Source: Oscillospiraceae bacterium (GTDB lineage Bacteria; Bacillota; Clostridia; Oscillospirales; Ruminococcaceae). From it: a stretch of 5,098 bases of DNA. The notes below the pieces were generated by a model. The model saw only the letters and a program-made list of their open reading frames with translations. It was not told where the DNA came from and made no database searches. Position 1 is the stretch's first letter. Each line of letters opens with the position of its first letter. The stretch spans positions 1 through 5,098 of the forward strand of contig JAGBFZ010000121.1 of NCBI GenBank assembly GCA_018110855.1. The letters run 5' to 3'. Of this stretch, positions 1 to 4,759 are shown in pieces. The position numbers and the translations under genes were made by a program.

Positions 1-269
1 ATAGCGTCGATTATCATAGCCGAATCTGTGGCGTTTTTTCCTGTGGTTTAGCTGTACTGCTGAATGGGAGTGATGCTGTGATTTAAAAGCACCAGCTTCC
101 ATGCTCCGAGAGCGGGACGCGTCCAGTCGCCGTAAATTCGCTTGTAGGTAATAATACCATCGTTTGACAGCTCATCTAAAATGGGCTTGATGTATTTTTC
201 CGAAACATTGTCTGCATCAATAAGCACCGCAAATCTTTTATCCATATAAACTGAACCCAACCCTTCCAT
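1..269 (-). pseudogene. NYN-domain (PIN-like nuclease fold) protein, interrupted by an in-frame stop and cut by the window edge
   Basis: The product begins with a hydrophobic first strand and the metal-site motif AVLIDADN (residues 14-21), then ITYKRIYGDW and ITPIQQYS. These are typical of bacterial NYN-domain proteins (LabA/DUF88-like, PIN-fold, predicted RNA nucleases). A TAA at 48-50 ends the frame after 73 residues. The same frame then continues to the window edge as TTGKNATDSAMIIDA, the family's next conserved block with another acidic metal-site residue. From memory of the family the expected residue at the stop is tyrosine (TAC or TAT), so one substitution explains the break. A 73-residue product would lack most of the fold and is unlikely to be active. 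Start choice is uncertain. ATG 269 has AAGGA at 273-277, only 3 bases away, while ATG 245 (MDKRFAVLIDADN) fits the usual family start but has only a distant GAAGGG. It lies 18 bases behind the transglutaminase-like gene, as the last visible operon member. The stop could also be a sequencing error. Confidence 0.8.
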
Positions 270-287
270 ATATCCTTAAAGCGCTTC

Positions 288-1511
288 TCATGAAGCCTTG
301 AGACGGATAGCTCTTTTTGTTCTTACAGGTTCCTTTCCCGAACCTGTACCGAATATCAGCTTGTTTCCCGAAACGTAAAGCTCAAATATCTGGTCATCTC
401 CCGTCAGCTTGGGAGAATAGACCTTGTATATCTTATTTTTTGAAGTATCATATCTGTAAATTGTATCTGTGCTGTTAAAATAAACGCTTTTGCCGTAGAC
501 CGCTGTGCAGGAAAATGGAATTGTCCAGCCCTTGTCATCTCCCGCCTTCCATACAGTATCAATGGAATAAAGCAGCCTGCTTTCCCCTGTTTCAAAGCTG
601 TATCTGTTCAGACCTTCACGATTTGTATAATACCAGTAGCCGTTAAGATAGCTGATGACCGAGCTTGATTCAGTCCAGAAGGCGTTTTCATAAAAGCTGT
701 CGTCAGCAGCAGCCGAATTGTCAGCCCTGTCATGCTTACTGTCAAATTCGATCATACTCTCCTCGCTCTGAAGCAGAACATTGTGAAATACAGTATTTTT
801 TGTAATTTCCGCCGAATCGTCCCAAGTAATATCCACATGGTACCACTGACCATCAACACATACCATGTTCCAGATATGATCGGGGCTTGTAACATTTACG
901 CAGGGTATCCCCAGCTTATCCATAAAATACTGAAACCCAAGGGCATATCCCACGCAAACAGAGGAGCTCTCCGCAAATGCATCATAAATATTCCTGCCGT
1001 AGATTACATCCTTTCCCTCATAATATGTGATATGAGCGGCAAGCTTGTCATGAACATAAAGGATCTTCTCTTCGTCGCACCAGCTGCTTTTTATTCCGCT
1101 CATAACAGACTTTGAGAATTTTTCGACCTTGGCATTTCTTTCATCAAGCTCAAAAAAAGAGCAGTGATATACAGGCTTGAATTTCTGAATATGATCTGTC
1201 GTCTTATAGGACAGCGAGACCTGCGTGCAGTCCACATAATGAAGCTTCGGCTCGTTAAGGATAACTGCTGCGAAAATATCCTCAAACTCCTCATAGCTCA
1301 CATTATACTTTGAAATATCCACTTCCTCCTCCACAAAATTCTCCAAAGTGGATCTGATGAGCTTGGCAAGAGATATTTCATTTTTGCTGAAGCCGTACAT
1401 CTTGTACATCTCGTTTCCCGCATATGCAGAGACTCCCGCAGAAAGACAGACAGCGATCACTGCAGCAGAAAAAAATGAGAGCACAGCCTTTAATAGTTTT
1501 CTCAAATGCAT
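288..1511 (-). CDS. secreted transglutaminase-like domain protein
   Basis: A 407-residue exported protein. Residues 1-31 form a signal peptide (MHLRKLLKAV, then a hydrophobic stretch, ending near AYA). A helical region of about 40-150 leads into a transglutaminase-like (papain-fold) core with a visible triad: Cys186 in SSVCVGYA, His212 in DHIWNMV and Asp227 in YHVDITWDD. In this bacterial family the fold is associated with peptidases or cell-wall and protein cross-linking enzymes; the actual substrate cannot be told. Residues 285-390 carry repeated beta motifs of the form Y-x-x-G-x-x-Y-Y/F (blade-like, resembling DUF5050-type regions). The frame is open up to ATG 1556, but ATG 1511 is preferred. 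It has GGAAGGA 5 bases upstream, begins directly with the signal peptide, and avoids overlapping the HAD gene, whose stop lies 13 bases upstream. No LPXTG or lipobox is seen, so it is probably released or non-covalently held at the surface. Confidence 0.9.
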   Translation of the reverse strand: MHLRKLLKAVLSFFSAAVIAVCLSAGVSAYAGNEMYKMYGFSKNEISLAKLIRSTLENFVEEEVDISKYNVSYEEFEDIFAAVILNEPKLHYVDCTQVSLSYKTTDHIQKFKPVYHCSFFELDERNAKVEKFSKSVMSGIKSSWCDEEKILYVHDKLAAHITYYEGKDVIYGRNIYDAFAESSSVCVGYALGFQYFMDKLGIPCVNVTSPDHIWNMVCVDGQWYHVDITWDDSAEITKNTVFHNVLLQSEESMIEFDSKHDRADNSAAADDSFYENAFWTESSSVISYLNGYWYYTNREGLNRYSFETGESRLLYSIDTVWKAGDDKGWTIPFSCTAVYGKSVYFNSTDTIYRYDTSKNKIYKVYSPKLTGDDQIFELYVSGNKLIFGTGSGKEPVRTKRAIRLKAS

Positions 1512-1516
1512 AACAG

Positions 1517-1523
1517 TCCTTCC
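1517..1523 (-). promoter_or_regulatory. ribosome binding site deciding the start of the transglutaminase-like gene
   Basis: GGAAGGA on the minus strand lies 5 bases before ATG 1511 and immediately after the stop codon of the HAD gene. It favours ATG 1511 over the in-frame ATG at 1556, which would lie inside the HAD gene. Confidence 0.8.
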
Positions 1524-1524
1524 G

Positions 1525-2190
1525 TTATTTTGATAAAAGCATGGGCAGCAGATCACGGAAGCTCAGAAGAAAAACGTCTGCTATCTGCTTCATTGTAACA
1601 AAGTCCTCCGAGGAATATTCATCGTAAACCGCCGCAGTGATCATTCCCGCATTTCCTGCGCTGACTATTCCTCTCAGCACGTCCTCAAAAACTGCACATT
1701 CCCATGGAGGAACGCCTATCATCTCCGCCGCCTTCAGGTAAATATCGGGGTGGTCCTTGTCCGCCCCCGCCTCATCGGTGGTGATGAATGCGTCAAACAA
1801 GCCGTAAACGCAGTTTCTGCGCAGAACAGGCTCGTATAATCTTCTGGGTGAAGCAGTTGCAAGTGCAATTTTTCCGCCCTGCGACTTAATGAGCCGCAAA
1901 GCCTCCTCTGCACCGTCCTTGAGAAAAATATTATATCGGTATTCGGATTCGGCAAGAGCGTCGATTTCCGACCTCAGCTGCTCCAGCGAATAGCAAAGTC
2001 CTTTTGAATGGAAAAACTCCAATACCTCCTCATAGGTCATTGCCGCAGCGGAATGAAGCTCCCTGTCGGAAATACGGATATGATTTTTTTCCATCAGCTT
2101 CCTGTCGATCTTTTCCCATACACCGTTTGAATCCGCGATCGTGCCGTCAAGATCGAAAATATAGCCCTTTATCCCCGAAAAAATGCTCAA
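1525..2190 (-). CDS. HAD-superfamily hydrolase (subfamily IA, beta-phosphoglucomutase-like), TTG start
   Basis: A 221-residue soluble protein with the four HAD motifs. Motif I is FDLDGTIADS (nucleophile Asp13 and acid/base Asp15). Motif II is ALATAS (Thr112). The motif III lysine is Lys145, in DKDHPDIYLKAA. Motif IV is VFEDVLRGI (Asp170). The region between motifs I and II (about 20-90) is a helical C1 cap, as in the beta-phosphoglucomutase/phosphatase group, so phosphate-ester hydrolysis or phosphosugar mutation in the cytosol is likely; the substrate is unknown. The start is TTG at 2190. It has GGAGG 8 bases upstream, in-frame stops lie just upstream, and no ATG precedes motif I. The gene follows the other HAD gene by 24 bases and precedes the transglutaminase-like gene by 13, which supports co-transcription. 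The two HAD proteins are clearly different in sequence, so they are probably not functional duplicates. Confidence 0.92.
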   Translation of the reverse strand: MSIFSGIKGYIFDLDGTIADSNGVWEKIDRKLMEKNHIRISDRELHSAAAMTYEEVLEFFHSKGLCYSLEQLRSEIDALAESEYRYNIFLKDGAEEALRLIKSQGGKIALATASPRRLYEPVLRRNCVYGLFDAFITTDEAGADKDHPDIYLKAAEMIGVPPWECAVFEDVLRGIVSAGNAGMITAAVYDEYSSEDFVTMKQIADVFLLSFRDLLPMLLSK

Positions 2191-2198
2191 GTGTCCGC

Positions 2199-2203
2199 CC
2201 TCC
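2199..2203 (-). promoter_or_regulatory. ribosome binding site deciding the TTG start of the second HAD gene
   Basis: GGAGG on the minus strand lies 8 bases before TTG 2190, inside the G-rich run GGGGAGGGCGG. In-frame TGA codons lie just upstream, so no longer protein is possible. Confidence 0.82.
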
Positions 2204-2214
2204 CCAAATCATTG

Positions 2215-2859
2215 TCAAAAAAGCTCCATTGCCTCTTTAAGAGACCCTTTCAGCGCATAAAGCATGGGTAATATATCCTCCTCGGGAGCGATCATGTCGG
2301 GTATCATAACAGGCTTCATGCCTGCAGCAAACGCCGCTCTTATACCGTTGGGAGAATCCTCAAGAACAAAGCAGTCCTCGGGTGCAATACCCATTTTCTC
2401 GGCGCAGGCAAGAAAAATATCCGGGCAGGGCTTGCTTCTGAGCCCCATATCGCCGCAGACAAATATGTCAAAATATTTCGAAACACCGATCTTGCCGAGA
2501 AATTCCTTCACTGCCCATTCTCTGGTGGAGGAGCCTACGGAAATGATATATCCCTTTTTTGTCACATATTCAAGGATATCGTGAATACCCTCCTTTGGCG
2601 GGAATCCCCCGTCACCGATCATTTCGTCAATATACCTGTGCTTTAAGTCCATAAGGCGGTCAAAGCCGAAATCCTCTCCGTAAACCGATGTATATATCTC
2701 ACGGGTGCGGACATTGCTCGTTCCGATGGTCCGAAGGCTGACGCTTTCAATATCCGCAAGCCCCATTTCCCTGCCTGCTTTCACCACCGCACGGTTTATT
2801 ATCCGCTCGGAATCTATCATCAGACCGTCCATATCAAAAATAATGCCCTTTACACCCAT
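2215..2859 (-). CDS. HAD-superfamily hydrolase (subfamily IA, beta-phosphoglucomutase-like)
   Basis: A 214-residue soluble protein, full length for the family. Motif I is IFDMDGLMIDSE (Asp9, Asp11). Motif II is SVGSSTRE (Ser110/Ser111). Motif III is RSKPCPDIFL (Lys143). Motif IV is VLEDSPNGI (Glu167, Asp168). The segment from about residue 18 to 85 is the helical C1 cap. The DxDGxxxDSE and KPxPDxF signatures are those of the beta-phosphoglucomutase/sugar-phosphatase group; candidates include small phosphorylated sugars or nucleotides, but the sequence does not decide. ATG 2859 places motif I at the usual distance from the start. The AAAGGA ribosome binding site is 11 bases away and overlaps the stop region of the upstream membrane-protein gene (16-base gap). 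Compared with its neighbour at 1525-2190 it has the more classical motifs III and IV. Confidence 0.93.
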   Translation of the reverse strand: MGVKGIIFDMDGLMIDSERIINRAVVKAGREMGLADIESVSLRTIGTSNVRTREIYTSVYGEDFGFDRLMDLKHRYIDEMIGDGGFPPKEGIHDILEYVTKKGYIISVGSSTREWAVKEFLGKIGVSKYFDIFVCGDMGLRSKPCPDIFLACAEKMGIAPEDCFVLEDSPNGIRAAFAAGMKPVMIPDMIAPEEDILPMLYALKGSLKEAMELF

Positions 2860-2875
2860 CAGCAGGATTTTCCTT

Positions 2876-3463
2876 TCATTCTGTTCCTCTGAAATAATAG
2901 AAATGCTTTGCTCTGCCTATCCATTCGTAAAGAAGCTCCGTTCCGTGGATAATGAAGAATATTCCCACAGCAAGGGCGGTCAGGTTTGTAAATATCGCCT
3001 CGGCATTGGAAAGCACGATAATACCAAGGATCACAAAGCCCACAGAAAAGATCATCCGAGGAATATACCAGCCCTTCTCCTCCTTGTTTTTCCGGCAGGC
3101 AATGAAGGCACGCACTCCCTCACATATCAGAACAATGCCGAATATAATAAACGCAAGCTTTCCCAGCCTATGAAGTATTCTCGTATTAAGGAGCAGGATA
3201 CCCAGAGCAAGCCAGATGATAATATCAAGACCGATATTTCTTTTTCCAAGTCTTTTCACCTGTGAGATACGCACAATAAGGGTGATGATACCCGTTATCA
3301 GAGCGCACACTCCCAGAAAGCCCGATATTGCTCCAATTGCCTCTTTTCGGCGGATAAGCGCCATTATCCCCACAATTATCATGCCGACCCCTGAAATGAG
3401 CCACAGCAGGAGCAGGATAAACTTCTTCCTGTCCGCTGAGGAAAAGCTGCTGATAATACTCAA
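2876..3463 (-). CDS. DUF308/HdeD-like six-helix membrane protein, TTG start
   Basis: A 195-residue, very hydrophobic protein with about six transmembrane helices, near residues 14-36, 43-65, 77-93, 101-120, 134-152 and 160-180. Short basic loops separate them (for example LIRRKEA, VKRLGKRN, ACRKNKEEK). Gly-rich helices of the pattern GIMALI, GIITLIV, GIVLICEGVRAF and GIFFIIHGTELLYEW resemble the DUF308 family (HdeD-like), in which helices come in repeated pairs. The biochemical role of this family in Firmicutes is unknown; HdeD itself is an acid-stress membrane protein of enterobacteria. The start is TTG at 3463, with a perfect AGGAGG 7 bases upstream. The first in-frame ATG would fall inside helix 1, so TTG is well supported. 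The gene lies 21 bases behind the CAP-domain gene and 16 before the first HAD gene, inside the operon. Confidence 0.85.
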   Translation of the reverse strand: MSIISSFSSADRKKFILLLLWLISGVGMIIVGIMALIRRKEAIGAISGFLGVCALITGIITLIVRISQVKRLGKRNIGLDIIIWLALGILLLNTRILHRLGKLAFIIFGIVLICEGVRAFIACRKNKEEKGWYIPRMIFSVGFVILGIIVLSNAEAIFTNLTALAVGIFFIIHGTELLYEWIGRAKHFYYFRGTE

Positions 3464-3470
3464 AGCAAAG

Positions 3471-3476
3471 CCTCCT
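3471..3476 (-). promoter_or_regulatory. ribosome binding site deciding the TTG start of the DUF308-like gene
   Basis: On the minus strand this reads AGGAGG, the full consensus, 7 bases before TTG 3463. It fixes that TTG as the start in the absence of any ATG before the first membrane helix. Confidence 0.85.
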
Positions 3477-3484
3477 GTTTTACC

Positions 3485-4534
3485 TTATTCGGATATAAAT
3501 ATCTGGACCCAGCAATTTGTTGAAGGGTCATAGCCTACACCGACAGATGTATAATTCGAGGAAAGGATATTTTTCTTATGACCTTCGGAATTCATCCAGC
3601 AGTCCATGACCTCCTCGGCGTCACGCTGACCCATTGCGATATTCTCGCCTGCATATCCATAGGGAACGGTGATCGCAGTGAAGCAGTCTGTGCCGTCGGG
3701 ACGTGTATGTGAAAAATATCCGCTTATTTCAGAAGCACGAAGCTGAGCATTTTTGCAAAGCTCGTCATTTTTCTTCAGAGCAGTCTTGCCCGCAGCGGCA
3801 CGCTCTTCGTTGATAAGGCGGATAACCTCGTCAACTTCATCTGAGGACGATTTGGAATTGCCCGAGGAAGAACCCGAACCCTGAGTTTTTCCCGAATCAG
3901 CGGAGGACGAGTCATCTCCGAAGCTGAAATAAACCGTTCCATCGGAAGCAGAACCTACCTTAACGTCAAACTCCGCATAATTGTCCGGATCATAATAGTC
4001 ATAAAGCATGATCTTTGCGGAACCGTTCTTCTTGCCCTTCAGAGTGATACGATATCCGCTGCCGTCGTTCAGCGCAGTTCCCGAAAAGGAGCATACGCTC
4101 TCGTCCGAGGAACCTACCATAAGAGAGCTTACATCCGTATAAATGTAAACATTGACAGAACCGCCTTTTTTAACTTTTACTGTGCTGTCATCATTGCTCT
4201 GCTTCTCGGAAGGAACGACTGTGACCTTGCATTTATACTTCTTGCCGTTATATTTGGCATAGATATAGGCAGTTCCTTCGCTTACAGCAGTGACCTTTCC
4301 GCCCTTTGAATACTTTGCTACATTCTTGTCAGACATGGACCATGTTACCTTGCCGCCTGAAGTTCCGTTCAGCTTGAGAGTGGTTGTCTGACCCACCTCA
4401 AGAGTAACGGAGGTCTTACTCAGCCCCACCTTCTGAGCTGCGCTTACAGGTGCCGCGAATATTGCTGTCATACCCAGCATCATAATGACTGCAGAGATAA
4501 ATACCGCAAACGTTTTTTTGATACTCAGATTCAT
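3485..4534 (-). CDS. secreted Ig-like (BIG2) and CAP/SCP-domain protein
   Basis: A 349-residue exported protein. Residues 1-33 are a signal peptide (MNLSIKKTFAVF, hydrophobic core, PVSAA). Residues 36-107 are a bacterial Ig-like (BIG2) domain, with VGLSKTSVTLEVGQT, a core TWSMSDKNVA and GTAYIYAKYNGK. Residues 115-193 form a second, more divergent beta domain of similar layout (KKGGSVNVYI, SSDESVCSFSG, GSAKIMLYD). A Ser/Gly/Asp-rich linker spans about 207-232. Residues 233-348 are a CAP (SCP/PR1-like, YkwD-type) domain with its usual signatures: IRLINEERAAAGK, His276 in FSHTRPDG, Glu297 in GENIAMG, and His319 in SEGHKKNIL followed by VGVGY. The exact activity of bacterial CAP domains is not settled; Ig-like domains suggest attachment to surface polymers. 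No sortase signal or lipobox is present. It is the first gene of the operon, with a strong promoter 73-101 bases upstream of its start and AAAGGA at a long 13-base spacing. Confidence 0.93.
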   Translation of the reverse strand: MNLSIKKTFAVFISAVIMMLGMTAIFAAPVSAAQKVGLSKTSVTLEVGQTTTLKLNGTSGGKVTWSMSDKNVAKYSKGGKVTAVSEGTAYIYAKYNGKKYKCKVTVVPSEKQSNDDSTVKVKKGGSVNVYIYTDVSSLMVGSSDESVCSFSGTALNDGSGYRITLKGKKNGSAKIMLYDYYDPDNYAEFDVKVGSASDGTVYFSFGDDSSSADSGKTQGSGSSSGNSKSSSDEVDEVIRLINEERAAAGKTALKKNDELCKNAQLRASEISGYFSHTRPDGTDCFTAITVPYGYAGENIAMGQRDAEEVMDCWMNSEGHKKNILSSNYTSVGVGYDPSTNCWVQIFISE

Positions 4535-4559
4535 TTTTCAAATCATTTCCTTTCTTCAT

Positions 4560-4582
4560 AAAAAGACCTTTTCCCCAAAGTC
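4560..4582 (-). terminator. weak hairpin plus T-run in the operon leader (possible attenuator)
   Basis: Read on the minus strand, GACTTT, loop GGGGAA and AAGGTC form a 6-base-pair stem with one G-U pair, followed directly by five Ts. It lies between the expected transcription start and the CAP-protein start codon, in the position of an attenuator. The stem is short and not GC-rich, so terminator strength would be low. No anti-terminator arrangement or known riboswitch is recognisable. Confidence 0.3.
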
Positions 4583-4592
4583 CCGATATGTA

Positions 4593-4609
4593 AATAATAT
4601 GATATTATT
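4593..4609. repeat. 17-base perfect palindrome over the operon promoter start region
   Basis: AATAATAT-G-ATATTATT is a perfect inverted repeat with 8-base arms and a single central base. It covers half of the -10 element (4607-4612) and the expected transcription start (about 4600) of the minus-strand promoter. A repressor bound there would block the operon, so it is a candidate operator. It is made almost only of A and T in an AT-rich gap, so chance is a real alternative. Confidence 0.4.
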
Positions 4610-4635
4610 ATACCAAATTTATTTTGAGAAGTCAA
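4607..4635 (-). promoter_or_regulatory. SigA-type promoter of the six-gene operon
   Basis: On the minus strand, -35 TTGACT (4630-4635), a 17-base spacer and -10 TATAAT (4607-4612) are visible. The spacer ends in TGG, which gives an extended -10 (TGn). Transcription would start near 4600, leaving a leader of about 66 bases before the CAP-protein start codon. One mismatch from the -35 consensus and correct spacing make this a strong vegetative promoter. Confidence 0.85.
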
Positions 4636-4682
4636 TCATCTTTCTGTAATTTTACCAATTGTCGAAAAAGAAGAAATCAGGT

Positions 4683-4711
4683 TTGACAAATCTCATATCC
4701 TGTGCTATAAT
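4683..4711 (+). promoter_or_regulatory. perfect-consensus SigA promoter of the FecR-like gene
   Basis: TTGACA (4683-4688), a spacer of exactly 17 bases and TATAAT (4706-4711) match the vegetative consensus at every position. TGC immediately before the -10 adds an extended -10 element. The start of transcription is expected near 4718, giving a leader of about 42 bases that includes AAAGGA at 4741-4746. Confidence 0.88.
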
Positions 4712-4759
4712 AAGTAGAAGTATATAAAAGCCCGATCATAAAAGGATATGTTTGCTATA

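Larger units (their letters stand above)
1..4635 (-). other. probable six-gene operon (CAP protein to NYN gene)
   Basis: Six genes on one strand are separated by only 21, 16, 24, 13 and 18 bases, with ribosome binding sites placed at or next to the preceding stop codons. No promoter or terminator is seen in any of the gaps. One strong promoter stands before the first gene. The order is exported CAP protein, membrane protein, HAD, HAD, exported transglutaminase-like protein, NYN protein. The unit may continue beyond the left edge. Confidence 0.75.
4535..4759. other. divergent intergenic regulatory region
   Basis: This AT-rich gap of 225 bases separates the leftward operon from the rightward FecR-like gene. 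It holds both promoters back to back (47 bases between the two -35 elements), the palindrome and the leader hairpin. The 47 bases between the -35 elements (4636-4682) show no clear repeat or known regulator site. Confidence 0.8.

Noticed and set aside
48..50. TAA read as a sense codon (altered genetic code or programmed readthrough)
   Set aside because: TAA is the normal stop of two operon genes, and no readthrough signal is seen; a nonsense mutation or sequence error is simpler.
732..1115. Open frame of 127 codons on the plus strand
   Set aside because: It is antisense to the transglutaminase core, whose catalytic Cys, His and Asp are all on the minus strand; no independent coding evidence.
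1512..1556. Longer N-terminus (15 extra residues) for the transglutaminase-like protein
   Set aside because: It would start inside the HAD gene and place a cysteine-containing stretch before a complete signal peptide; the ribosome binding site supports ATG 1511.
2264..2584. Open frame of 106 codons on the plus strand
   Set aside because: It is antisense to the first HAD gene, which has all four motifs in its own frame.
2705..3265. Open frame of 186 codons on the plus strand
   Set aside because: It lies antisense across the membrane-protein and HAD genes, has no ribosome binding site or family resemblance, and both genes beneath it have clear motifs or membrane helices.
3216..3533. Open frame of 105 codons on the plus strand
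   Set aside because: It is antisense to the DUF308-like gene and spans a clear operon junction; no start signal.
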